33,296 nucleotides of DNA from Polaromonas sp. (GTDB lineage: Bacteria > Pseudomonadota > Gammaproteobacteria > Burkholderiales > Burkholderiaceae_C), in contig JANYED010000081.1 of assembly GCA_025363315.1 (NCBI GenBank), forward strand, positions 1 to 33,296. The letters run 5' to 3'. Made by a program: the position numbers and the translations under genes. A model generated the notes under the pieces. The model did no database searches. It was not told where the DNA came from and was given only the letters and a program-made list of their open reading frames with translations. Position 1 is the first letter of the stretch; each line of letters begins with the position of its first letter. This document shows, piece by piece, positions 24,103 to 32,229 of the stretch.

Positions 24103-26361
24103 TTAGCTTTTAGGGAGCTTGAACTTTTCACTGGCTCCCAGCGCACTGTCAAATGCATCGAAGTCGATCAGGTTGCCAGAGCTGTCAGCTCTCTTTTGAT
24201 TTGCATCAAACGCTGGCTCAGGCGCTGCTGGGGCAGCATCCGGAATTTCGTCGAACTGGGCAAAAAATTCAGCATCAGTCACATCGACAGGCACCGGCTT
24301 TTCGCTGGCGGCCACCGACTTGCTTAAATCCAGATCAAGCCCCAGGTACAGGGACGCAGGCGGCACGGTAGATGCCGTAAACCCTTTTTTGACAACGGGC
24401 GAGCTATCCGCTGCTGCGTTATCAATCGCTGCGGACAAAGGCTCCATGACAGTCGATAGAAAGCTGCTTTGGTCAAGTTTGTCTCTCGCCAGGCGCGTGT
24501 CGGGCAAGCCAGCTTTACTGCCGGTCTTGGACTTGGCACCTTCGGCCGCGGCCCTGGCCTCTGGGTTGGTGATTTCTTTGGCCACTGAATACAACATCAA
24601 GAGTTCGCGGTAAGCCTCAAGATTGAAGGCCTCGGCATTGGTTTCAGGCCGCCGGAAGATCGAGTCTTCAATGACTTCAAGCACCTTGGGCGACGGCCAC
24701 AGTGCCTCTATTCGTGACAGCGCCGAATGGTACGCCTCCAGGCCAAGACCGGCATCGGTGTACATGTCAAAAACCGGTATTTGCGTGTTGAAGCGCCGGT
24801 TAAAAATCTCGCGCAGCGCCTCATAATCGTCCCTGCGCTCCAGTTGGTGATACAAGTTAAACAGGTCCAGATAGACCAGCGCACTGGTGTCTGCCTCGTC
24901 GGCAATGTGGTTGCGCAGCACCTCAATGGCCTGCTTGTGTTGGCCTATCGACACAAAAAAGTCAGCCTGCTGCTGAACGTCAAATAGCTCTTCTGCTTTC
25001 ATCGCACGCGACGCATACGGCATGCTCAGCGCAAAGTCAGGCGGAAAGTTGGACGACAGGGACGGCATGGAGTCAGAGTCGAAATTTGAATCCTGCTTGG
25101 GCGGATTTAAATCAAACCGGGCCAAATTCAAATCCAGATCCGAAGTTGCCGGCACAGCTTGGCTAGCTGCCTTGGGCGGATTGTTAGCAATATCCGACTC
25201 CCGATTTAAATCAAAGGCGTCGCCGCGCTTGTCACCATCATCCCAAGCCTGGCGCAGCGCTTGCGGGCCTTCACCTTCGGCTCGCCTCCACCACGGCCTG
25301 TCTCCACCGGCTAAACCGACTTGTGTATCCTGCCTGCGCAGCAGGTATACAAGAGCACCCATCGCCAGGAGTAAAAAAGTCACCAGAGCATAAACAAGCG
25401 GGTTGGCATAGCGTTCCGACTCGGCTTTTTGCAGCTTCGCATCCAGCTCATTAACCGACTGCTGCGTCTTCTGGCTTTGCGTTTGAAGGCTGCGAACCGA
25501 GCTTTCAAGCGTCTGAAGTTTCTCGGCATCCCGCAGAATGTCTTGCGGTTGCGCGATCAGGGCGCGCCACATGGCTGCAGCGGCCGATCGCTCTTGCGGG
25601 GTTGACGCCGGCGTGGACAACATTTCTGCTGAAGGCTTGAGCTGCGGGTCTCGATCAATGGTCAGGTCCAGCGGCTCGAGCGTCAGGCGCGCGCGATTGG
25701 CTGGGCCGGCTTTGGCTGCGCTGGACGCAGCGGCCGCGCGCTCCCGCTTTTTGCCTCCGCTTTTTGCGGGGGCCTCTGTCGCTTCAGGGGCAGCAACGTC
25801 CGCAGGCGCTGCAGCGCTGGCAGCATCAGTTGATTTTCGGTTTTTCCTGCTTTTTTTGGCTGTGTTCGCAGTCGCCGCACTGACGGACGGTTCAGCACCA
25901 CCGGTCGCTGGCTGCATCGGCAGGCGCGGCGGCAACACCTGCATTTGCGGTGCCGTGGGAACGACCCCATTTCGGTCAGGCACCATGTCGGGCGCCAGGT
26001 CGGCCAGCGTTACATACCGGCGTTCGGTTTTTTGCTGGCAGCCCACCCGCAGATACGTCGTCACCACAGGCTCGTCGACTGGATTGCTGGAACGGATGCG
26101 AATGACGGCATCCTGAGCGCCAGGCGCTTTTTCGGCGGTCACCCGAATGCGGGATTTGTCAACTTTACTGTCGGCATAAAACACGTCGGCATCCAGGCAC
26201 AAGCTGGCGATGTCTTCCTGCGCATCCAGAACCACCTGCACAGAAATGTCTAGCGGCCGGCCAATCAGGGTGACGCCGCGATGCCGCCCGAGCGACAAGG
26301 CGACACTGTTCGCGGCAGCAAACAGCATCAACACAGGCAAAACGGCGAGTCTTTTTTTCAC
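24103..26361 (-). CDS. fimV: FimV-like inner-membrane protein
   Basis: FimV/HubP-type proteins organise cell poles and support type IV pilus assembly. 752 residues. Signal-like N-terminus MKKRLAVLPVLMLFAAANSVA, then the FimV N-terminal domain starting LSLGRHRGVTLIGRPLDISV. A Pro/Ala/Lys-rich linker (about 140-235) and a coiled coil (about 285-325: LQTLESSVRSLQTQSQ region) precede a membrane helix (YALVTFLLLAMGALVYLLRR, about 332-351). The cytoplasmic part is acidic and carries a TPR-like region (FFVSIGQHKQAIEVLRNHI) and an acidic C-terminal end. No LysM is evident. Start is GTG at 26361; no ribosome site is clear, but later starts would lose the signal peptide. Divergent from the 3-hydroxyacyl-CoA dehydrogenase. 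Confidence 0.87.
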   Translation of the reverse strand: MKKRLAVLPVLMLFAAANSVALSLGRHRGVTLIGRPLDISVQVVLDAQEDIASLCLDADVFYADSKVDKSRIRVTAEKAPGAQDAVIRIRSSNPVDEPVVTTYLRVGCQQKTERRYVTLADLAPDMVPDRNGVVPTAPQMQVLPPRLPMQPATGGAEPSVSAATANTAKKSRKNRKSTDAASAAAPADVAAPEATEAPAKSGGKKRERAAAASSAAKAGPANRARLTLEPLDLTIDRDPQLKPSAEMLSTPASTPQERSAAAAMWRALIAQPQDILRDAEKLQTLESSVRSLQTQSQKTQQSVNELDAKLQKAESERYANPLVYALVTFLLLAMGALVYLLRRQDTQVGLAGGDRPWWRRAEGEGPQALRQAWDDGDKRGDAFDLNRESDIANNPPKAASQAVPATSDLDLNLARFDLNPPKQDSNFDSDSMPSLSSNFPPDFALSMPYASRAMKAEELFDVQQQADFFVSIGQHKQAIEVLRNHIADEADTSALVYLDLFNLYHQLERRDDYEALREIFNRRFNTQIPVFDMYTDAGLGLEAYHSALSRIEALWPSPKVLEVIEDSIFRRPETNAEAFNLEAYRELLMLYSVAKEITNPEARAAAEGAKSKTGSKAGLPDTRLARDKLDQSSFLSTVMEPLSAAIDNAAADSSPVVKKGFTASTVPPASLYLGLDLDLSKSVAASEKPVPVDVTDAEFFAQFDEIPDAAPAAPEPAFDANQKRADSSGNLIDFDAFDSALGASEKFKLPKS

Positions 26362-26404
26362 ATCAACGATTAAAAGTAACTGGTTGTGATTTTAGTACAG
26401 CGAA

Positions 26405-26433
26405 TTCAACGAGAAATTTATGGTCTGCATAAT
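26405..26433 (+). promoter_or_regulatory. Candidate promoter overlapping the start of the 3-hydroxyacyl-CoA dehydrogenase
   Basis: TTCAAC (26405-26410), spacer 17, CATAAT (26428-26433; five of six). If used, the transcript would begin near 26440, after the first in-frame ATG (26420) and only a few bases before the second (26444). The -35 match is weak. Confidence 0.3.
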
Positions 26434-27964
26434 AATACGAGGGATGAACCGTATCTATCAAGTCGTTGGGATCGTGGGTACCGGGGCCATGGGACAAGGT
26501 ATTGCGCAACTAGCGGCGCAGGCTGGTAGCACTGTCAAACTATTTGACCTTCAAACTGCCGCAATCCACAAAGCCGAAGCAGATATTGCCAGCCAGTGGG
26601 ACAAACTGGTCACCAAGGGCAGGCTTGACTCCGCCACAGCCGATAGCTACAAAGCGCGCCTGACTGCAGCGGGCAGCTTGTCAGACCTGGCAGATTGCGA
26701 CTTGGTGATTGAGGCTGTTGTCGAGCGGTTGGACGTCAAACAAGCCCTGTTTGCCGAGCTGGAAAGCGTTGTTTCACCCCAAGCCGTACTGGTTACCAAC
26801 ACTTCTTCGCTGTCCGTCACGGCAATTGCAGCCAAATTACAGTGCCCACAACGTTTTGCGGGTTACCACTTCTTTAACCCCGTGCCTTTGATGAAAGTTG
26901 TCGAAGTCATTGCCGGGCTGAAGACCGATGCCGACGTGTGCACTCAACTGTCGATCTACGCCAAGCAAATGGGCCACACCGCTGTAGTGGCACAAGACAC
27001 GCCAGGCTTTATCGTCAACCACGCAGGCCGTGGGTACGGCACCGAGGCGCTTCGCATCGTCAGCGAAAGCATTGCTGACTTTGCCACGATTGACCGCATT
27101 TTGCGCGACCATGCTGGCTTCAAGCTCGGCCCGTTTGAGTTGATGGACCTGACGGCATTAGATGTGTCGCATCCGGTCATGGAGTCGATCTACCGCCAGT
27201 ACTACGACGAAGCCCGCTACCGCCCCAGCGTGATCACCGCGCAGCGCCTGGCGGGCGGCATGCTGGGCCGCAAAACCGGTGAAGGCTTTTACAAATACGA
27301 CAGCGGTGTGATGCAGGTGGCACCTGAAGCGCCTGCCCCTGAGGTCGCCGAGATGCCGCCGATATGGGTCTCCCCCAGAGCCTCGCGCCGCTCAGAGCTG
27401 TTGCAACTGCTCAAGGACCTTGGCGCAAAGATTGAAACTGGCGCATCCGCATCCCCACAAGCGCTGATGCTGGTCGCACCGCTGGGTTTTGACATCACCA
27501 CCGTGGCCGTCGTTGAGCGGTTGGACCCGGCCCGCACCATCGGCATCGACATGCTGATTGACGACGCAGCAACCAAGCGCCGCGTGCTGGCCACCAACCC
27601 TGCCACCCGCACCGACATGCGCGATGCTGCGCACGCCCTGTTCGCCCGCGACGGCAAGGCCGTCAGCGTGATCCGCGACAGCGGCGGCTTTGTCACCCAG
27701 CGGGTGGTTGCAACAATAGTCAACATTGCCAGCGACATTTGCCAGCAAAGCATTTGCAGCCCCAAAGATTTAGAGACTGCCGTCACACTCGGCTTGGGCT
27801 ACCCGCTCGGGCCTTTGGCCATGGGCGACCGCTATGGCCCCACCAACATTTTGGAAGTGCTGTTCAACATGCAAACCGTTTACGGCGACCAGCGCTACCG
27901 CCCTTCGCCGTGGCTGCGCAGGCGTGGTGCGATTGGCCTGAGCCTCATGCACGAAGAGAGCTGA
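26420..27964 (+). CDS. 3-hydroxyacyl-CoA dehydrogenase (PaaH/PaaC type)
   Basis: Oxidises 3-hydroxyacyl-CoA to 3-oxoacyl-CoA with NAD, as in phenylacetate or fatty-acid-like degradation. 514 residues. NAD-binding VGIVGTGAMGQGIAQLAAQAG near the N-terminus, VIEAVVERLDVKQALF, then YHFFNPVPLMKVVEV with the catalytic His. The C-terminal domain (DTPGFIVNHAGRGYGTEALRI, ELMDLTALDVSHPVM) is followed by a linker and a second C-terminal-type domain (RDSGGFVTQRVVATIVNIASD), as in two-part PaaH proteins. The start is uncertain: ATG 26420 has GAGAAA upstream; ATG 26444 (MNRIYQVVGIVG) fits the family better but its GAGGG touches the ATG. The enoyl-CoA hydratase-family gene starts 2 bases after the stop. Other phenylacetate genes are not in the window. 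Confidence 0.92.
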   Translation: MVCIIIRGMNRIYQVVGIVGTGAMGQGIAQLAAQAGSTVKLFDLQTAAIHKAEADIASQWDKLVTKGRLDSATADSYKARLTAAGSLSDLADCDLVIEAVVERLDVKQALFAELESVVSPQAVLVTNTSSLSVTAIAAKLQCPQRFAGYHFFNPVPLMKVVEVIAGLKTDADVCTQLSIYAKQMGHTAVVAQDTPGFIVNHAGRGYGTEALRIVSESIADFATIDRILRDHAGFKLGPFELMDLTALDVSHPVMESIYRQYYDEARYRPSVITAQRLAGGMLGRKTGEGFYKYDSGVMQVAPEAPAPEVAEMPPIWVSPRASRRSELLQLLKDLGAKIETGASASPQALMLVAPLGFDITTVAVVERLDPARTIGIDMLIDDAATKRRVLATNPATRTDMRDAAHALFARDGKAVSVIRDSGGFVTQRVVATIVNIASDICQQSICSPKDLETAVTLGLGYPLGPLAMGDRYGPTNILEVLFNMQTVYGDQRYRPSPWLRRRGAIGLSLMHEES

Positions 27965-27966
27965 AG

Positions 27967-28746
27967 ATGACAAGTTCACTCAAGAGCACCAGCGAAGGCC
28001 AGACGCTGATCCTGACCATCAGCAACCCCGACTTTAAAAACGCGCTCAGCACAGAGATTTACGCCGCAGGCATCGAGGCGCTGAACGCCGCTGAAACCAA
28101 CCCCGACATTCGCAGCGTCATCATCACCGGCGAAGGTGCGGCCTTTTGCGCCGGCGGCAACCTGCAGCGCTTGTTGGCCAACCGCAAACAGCCCAAAGAC
28201 GTGCAGGCCCAAAGCATTGACGGCCTGCACAGCTGGATAGATTCGATCTACACCTACCCCAAGCCCGTCATTGCAGCGGTAGAAGGCGCAGCGGCAGGAG
28301 CCGGTTTTTCGCTGGCGTTGGCGTGTGACTTTTGCGTGGCTGCAAGCGACGCTGTATTTGTCATGTCATACAGCACGGTAGGCTTATCGCCCGACGGCGG
28401 CGGCAGTTGGGCCCTTGGCAGAGCGCTGCCCCGCCAGTTGGCCATGCAGCTCATGATGTGCGGTGACCGCATCAGCGCCCAGCGGCTATATGACGTTGGT
28501 CTGGTCAACCAGGTGTGCAGCAGCGGCAGCGCCTTGCGTGAAGCGCTGGTGCTGGCCGAACGCCTCAACGCCCGGGCCAGCAACGCGTTAGGCAGTATTA
28601 AAGAGTTGGTCAACGCGGCGGCTAACAACTCACTGAGCCAGCACCTGACCGAGGAGCGTGACCACTTTGTTGGCAACCTGCACCACGCCAATGCGGCTGA
28701 AGGCATTGCCGCGTTTTTGGAAAAACGCAAACCAACCTACCGTTAA
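27967..28746 (+). CDS. Enoyl-CoA hydratase/isomerase family protein, possibly oxepin-CoA hydrolase type
   Basis: 259 residues. Crotonase fold: GEGAAFCAGGNLQRL (first oxyanion region), PKPVIAAVEGAAAGAGFSLALACDF (second oxyanion region) and MSYSTVGLSPDGGGSW at the catalytic position, where glycine/aspartate replace the usual Glu pair of hydratases. The C-terminus FVGNLHHANAAEGIAAFLEKRKPTYR is typical of the family. I recall very similar proteins annotated as the alternative oxepin-CoA hydrolase of phenylacetate degradation, which would suit the upstream PaaH-like gene; that call is from memory. Start 27967 follows the previous stop by 2 bases; the open frame before it lies inside the upstream gene and is not used. 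Confidence 0.88.
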   Translation: MTSSLKSTSEGQTLILTISNPDFKNALSTEIYAAGIEALNAAETNPDIRSVIITGEGAAFCAGGNLQRLLANRKQPKDVQAQSIDGLHSWIDSIYTYPKPVIAAVEGAAAGAGFSLALACDFCVAASDAVFVMSYSTVGLSPDGGGSWALGRALPRQLAMQLMMCGDRISAQRLYDVGLVNQVCSSGSALREALVLAERLNARASNALGSIKELVNAAANNSLSQHLTEERDHFVGNLHHANAAEGIAAFLEKRKPTYR

Positions 28747-28807
28747 AGCGCGACCTGGCAAAAGAGGTGTGCCTAGAGCGAACTCGGTCGACCATCAAGC
28801 CATCAAC

Positions 28808-28850
28808 GCTATTTTTTCAGGAGCTGCTTGCGCCCGATTTGATTGGGCTA
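28808..28850 (-). repeat. Dispersed 43-nt repeat, copy E (between enoyl-CoA hydratase gene and gntR)
   Basis: On the minus strand: TAGCCC, AATCAAAT, CGGGCGCAAGCAGCT, 10 nt, TAGC. Just outside the core the sequence continues as GGGCTGTAGCCC (28845-28856), a near-palindrome, suggesting the element extends a few bases beyond the shared core. Confidence 0.86.
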
Positions 28851-28948
28851 CAGCCCTGAATCGTTTTATGCCAGGATACTGCAGAACGCTGCTGGCTCTC
28901 TTGCAACTTCAACATCACTTCTGCAAAAAAAAGTTTTAAATCCCTTTT

Positions 28949-28963
28949 CGTATACGATATACG
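28949..28963. promoter_or_regulatory. Palindromic operator candidate before gntR
   Basis: CGTATA-CGA-TATACG is a perfect 6-bp inverted repeat ending 4 bases before the gntR ATG. It occupies the place of the ribosome site (none is visible), so binding would block expression: a likely autoregulatory site. Confidence 0.6.
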
Positions 28964-28967
28964 TTAC

Positions 28968-29723
28968 ATGGAAGTACCGACCCTGCTCTGGCCTGCTGAA
29001 TCGCCGCAACACCGCATCAGCGATGTGCGCGACACCTCACTGGCCAAACTGGTGCGGGACGATACGCTGGCGCTGATTTTGACGGGCGTGCTGGTGCCTG
29101 GCCAGCGCATCAACGAGCCTGATGTTGCCAAGCGCCTGAAAGTGTCGCGCGTGCCGGTGCGCGAGGCGCTGCGCGAGCTTGAAAGCTCCGGCCTGGTCGT
29201 GTCACGCAAGCATGCTGGTGTGTTTGTGCGCCAGCTCGATGCAACGGAAATCTGCGACCTGTACCAAATGCGCAGCCTGCTGGATGGCTTTGCCGGGCGC
29301 TACGCAGCTCAATTGTCGCTGCCCGAGCGCAAGGTGCTGAGCCTGCTGTTAAGCGCCGCAACGAACGCCATGCAGCACGCTTTGAGTGAGCAAAACGTGC
29401 AGGCCTACTATGCAGAAAACTTGCGCTTTCACTGGGCAATTGTTCAAGCCGTAGGCAATCAGCAGCTGCTGGAAACCTACCGCGGCATTGTGCAAAAGCT
29501 GCACTTGTCGCGGCTTAAAAATCTGTCCCAAACGGTCAGCATGCAGATATCAATTACCGAGCATACCCAAATTGTTGAAGCCGTCCGCCAGGCGGATGCC
29601 CAGCAGTGCGAAGCCTTGATGGCTCAGCATGTCAGTGATGCGTACGAGCGTTTGATCAACACCAAAAAACCAGAACCACAAGCAGAACCACAAGCAGATT
29701 TACAACCAGAGACAACACCATGA
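28968..29723 (+). CDS. GntR-family transcriptional regulator, FCD type
   Basis: 251 residues. N-terminal winged helix about 24-88, including LTGVLVPGQRINEPDVAKRL, VSRVPVREALRELESSGLV and the wing RKHAGVFVRQL. The C-terminal FCD ligand domain has YQMRSLLDGFAGRYAA, RFHWAIVQAVGNQQLLETYR and EHTQIVEAVRQADAQQCEALMAQHV with the His residues that bind metal or a carboxylate ligand in this class. The tail is a Gln/Pro/Glu repeat (PEPQAEPQADLQPE). FCD regulators usually sense organic acids, which suits the binding protein, MmgE/PrpD and dehydrogenase genes that follow. Its TGA overlaps the next ATG. Confidence 0.93.
   Translation: MEVPTLLWPAESPQHRISDVRDTSLAKLVRDDTLALILTGVLVPGQRINEPDVAKRLKVSRVPVREALRELESSGLVVSRKHAGVFVRQLDATEICDLYQMRSLLDGFAGRYAAQLSLPERKVLSLLLSAATNAMQHALSEQNVQAYYAENLRFHWAIVQAVGNQQLLETYRGIVQKLHLSRLKNLSQTVSMQISITEHTQIVEAVRQADAQQCEALMAQHVSDAYERLINTKKPEPQAEPQADLQPETTP
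29671..29706 (+). repeat. 12-bp tandem repeat encoding the gntR C-terminal tail
   Basis: CAGAACCACAAG twice, then CAGATTTACAAC: three 12-base units encoding the EPQA period at the end of the regulator. Probably slippage-derived. Confidence 0.7.
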
Positions 29724-30688
29724 AGCGACGCACCCTGCTACATGCCGCACCTGCCTTGGTCTACGCCCCCAGCCTGGCGCTGGCACAAGTTGTATACCCC
29801 GCCAAACCGATCCGTTACATCGTGCCTGTGGCCGCAGGCGGCGGCAGCGACACCGTCGGCCGCACGGTGACGGAACGTTGGGGCAACCAGCTCAAGCAAA
29901 GCTTTATTGTTGACAACCAGGCCGGCGGTGGCGGCGTGATTGCCGCCCAGGCCACGGCCCGTGCCGCGCCGGATGGTTACACGCTGATGCAGGGCTACGT
30001 GGCCACCCATGGGACCAGCCCAGCCACCCGCAAGCTGCCGTATGACGCGATCAAAGACTTCACCCCGATCGGCATGATTGGCGCGACGCCCAATGTGCTG
30101 GTGGTTAACAGCGCGCTGCCGGTGACCAATGTCAAAGAGTTCATCGACTACCTGCGTAAAAACCCCGGCAAGGTCAGCTACGGCTCGGCTGGCCAGGGCT
30201 CGCTGACGCATCTGACGATGGAGCTGTTCAAGCAGCAGGTCAATTCGTTCATGGTGCACATCCCTTATCGAGGCATTGCACCAGCTTTTACCGATTTGAT
30301 CGGCGGGCAAACGCAGGCCATGTTTCCTGGCTTGGCAGCAGCTGTACCGCACATCAAATCGGGCCGGGTGCGGCCACTGGCGGTAACGGGTTTAAAGCGT
30401 CACCCGCAATACAAAGACGTGCCCACGATGGATGAGTCAGGTTTTAAAGGCTTTGACGCGCAGCAGTGGTACGGCGTGGTGGGGCCAGCGGGCATACCAG
30501 CACCTATCACCCGCCAACTCAATGAGTCACTGGCTGTGGTGTTGCGCGCAGCGGACTTGCGCGACAAGCTGGTCGTGGAGGCGGTGGAACCGATGGTGAT
30601 GCTGCCCGAACAGTTTGCCGCTTTCATGAAAGCCGACATCGCCCGCTGGACTAAGTTGGCCAAGGACCGAAATATCGCGCTGGAATGA
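29720..30688 (+). CDS. Bug-family tripartite tricarboxylate transporter substrate-binding protein
   Basis: 322 residues, periplasmic solute receptor (TctC/Bug family). Signal peptide of about 22 residues (MKRRTLLHAAPALVYAPSLALA). Mature part begins with YPAKPIRYIVPVAAGGGSDTVGR, the Bug hallmark, then GGGGVIAAQATARAAPDGYTLM, PYDAIKDFTPIGMIG, VSYGSAGQGSLTHLTMELF and ending with ARWTKLAKDRNIALE. Ligands of this family are usually carboxylates; the specific one is unknown. No TctA/TctB membrane genes are in the window, as is common for orphan Bug receptors. ATGA overlap with gntR indicates coupled translation. Confidence 0.95.
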   Translation: MKRRTLLHAAPALVYAPSLALAQVVYPAKPIRYIVPVAAGGGSDTVGRTVTERWGNQLKQSFIVDNQAGGGGVIAAQATARAAPDGYTLMQGYVATHGTSPATRKLPYDAIKDFTPIGMIGATPNVLVVNSALPVTNVKEFIDYLRKNPGKVSYGSAGQGSLTHLTMELFKQQVNSFMVHIPYRGIAPAFTDLIGGQTQAMFPGLAAAVPHIKSGRVRPLAVTGLKRHPQYKDVPTMDESGFKGFDAQQWYGVVGPAGIPAPITRQLNESLAVVLRAADLRDKLVVEAVEPMVMLPEQFAAFMKADIARWTKLAKDRNIALE

Positions 30689-30742
30689 GCTCAACGCATC
30701 AAGATATCCAAAAAAGCCAAGAATACCTATCAAATATGCTGC

Positions 30743-30785
30743 TAGCCCAATAGATACGGGCGCGAGCAGCTTCTGAATCAATAGC
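30743..30785 (+). repeat. Dispersed 43-nt repeat, copy D (between Bug gene and mmgE/prpD gene)
   Basis: TAGCCC (30743-30748), AATAGATA, CGGGCGCGAGCAGCT (30757-30771), 10 nt, TAGC (30782-30785). First 29 bases are identical to copy A. It fills most of the 135-base gap, which otherwise holds no recognisable signal. Confidence 0.88.
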
Positions 30786-30823
30786 AAATTCCAACTTCTT
30801 TTAAACCAAAGTTCACTAAAACC

Positions 30824-32227
30824 ATGGCTCGCAATACCCAAGTCACCGCTGACCACAACGCCCCCGGCATCACGCAAATTCTGGCGAAGTATGTCGCCAC
30901 CCACCCGTCCAAAGGCTGGAGCGACGCGGTTGACCACGAGGCGCACCGTACCTTTATGAACTGGCTCGGCTGCGCCGTGGGTGCAGCGCATCACGAGGCG
31001 GCTGATGCGGCATTGGCCGCCGTCAACATGCTCCAACCAGCTCCACAAGCCAGCGTGCTGGGCCGCACAGAGAAGGTGGACATGGTCAGCGCTGCGCTGA
31101 TCAACGGCATCACGTCGCACACCTTTGACTTTGACGACACGCACCTCAAAACCATCATTCACCCAGCTGGGCCAGTCGCATCCGCTGTGCTGGCCATGGC
31201 TGAGCATCTGGGCAGTCATGTGGATGAAACACTTCGCGTTTCAGGCCGCGAAGTCATCGACGCGTTGGTAATAGGCATTGACGTGTCGTGCCGCGTGGGC
31301 AACGCCATGTACCCTGACCACTATGATCGCGGCTGGCACATCACCGGCTCGACCGGCACGCTGGGTGCGGCGGCTGCCTGCGCACGTCTGCTCAAGCTGG
31401 ACGTGCAGCAAACCGCCATGGCGCTGGGCATTGCTGCATCTCAGCCCATCGGCATGCGCGAGCAGTTTGGCACCATGACCAAGCCCTTTCACCCCGGCGG
31501 CGCTGCGCGTGCGGGCTTGATGTCAGCCCTGCTGGCCAGCAAAGGCTTTACCGCCAGCCCCAAGGCGCTAGAAGCACCACGCGGCATGATGCAAACTGTC
31601 TCGACCAAAAACGACTGGCACGAGATCACCCACGAGCTGGGCGAGCGCTTTGAGATTTCATTTAACAGCTACAAACCGTTTGCCTGCGGCATCGTGATTC
31701 ACCCCAGCATTGATGCCTGCGCGCAATTGCGCCTGCAAGGCGTGACACCCGAGCAGATCGACCGCATCGAGCTCAAAGTGCATTCACTGGTGTTAGAGCT
31801 GACAGGCAAAAAAGAACCGCAAGATGGCTTGCAAGCCAAGTTCAGCGTCTACCACGGCTGCGCGGCGGGCTTGACGTTTGGCTACGCGGCTGAAGACGAA
31901 TTTTCAAGCGCAGTCGTCACCCGTCCTGACATGGTGGCGCTGCGCCGCAAAGTGCTCGCCACGGTTGATGATTCGATTGACGAAGCCAGCGCCGACGTGA
32001 CGGCTGTGCTGCTGGACGGCCGCCGCGTGCATGTGTTTGTCGAGCACGCAATTGGCTCGCTCAAAAACCCGATGAGCGACACGCAACTGGAGGCCAAATT
32101 CCAAGGCATGTCAGACGCCATTTTGGGCGCAGGCCGCACCAGCGATCTGATCAACGCCTGCTGGGGCATTGGCAACGCCGCCAACGTGAAAGCATTGGTC
32201 GCCCTGGCTGTACCGGAGCGCAAGTAA
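30824..32227 (+). CDS. MmgE/PrpD family protein
   Basis: 467 residues. The family includes 2-methylcitrate dehydratase (PrpD) and cis-aconitate decarboxylase, which act on tricarboxylates. Typical landmarks: FMNWLGCAVGAAHHEAADAAL, INGITSHTFDFDDTHLKTIIHPAGPV (Asp/His-rich active-site region), GWHITGSTGTLGAAAACARLL, and KPFHPGGAARAGLMSALLA followed by SYKPFACGIVIHPSIDA. Many such genes lie beside Bug receptors and dehydrogenases and are not true PrpD, so the substrate is left open. No strong ribosome site is seen before the ATG. The next gene starts 2 bases after the stop, forming a tight pair. Confidence 0.93.
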   Translation: MARNTQVTADHNAPGITQILAKYVATHPSKGWSDAVDHEAHRTFMNWLGCAVGAAHHEAADAALAAVNMLQPAPQASVLGRTEKVDMVSAALINGITSHTFDFDDTHLKTIIHPAGPVASAVLAMAEHLGSHVDETLRVSGREVIDALVIGIDVSCRVGNAMYPDHYDRGWHITGSTGTLGAAAACARLLKLDVQQTAMALGIAASQPIGMREQFGTMTKPFHPGGAARAGLMSALLASKGFTASPKALEAPRGMMQTVSTKNDWHEITHELGERFEISFNSYKPFACGIVIHPSIDACAQLRLQGVTPEQIDRIELKVHSLVLELTGKKEPQDGLQAKFSVYHGCAAGLTFGYAAEDEFSSAVVTRPDMVALRRKVLATVDDSIDEASADVTAVLLDGRRVHVFVEHAIGSLKNPMSDTQLEAKFQGMSDAILGAGRTSDLINACWGIGNAANVKALVALAVPERK

Positions 32228-32229
32228 CC

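Noticed and set aside
27739-27966. Longer start for the enoyl-CoA hydratase gene
   Set aside because: The added residues lie entirely within the upstream dehydrogenase and do not resemble the family; the ATG at 27967 fits homology and spacing.
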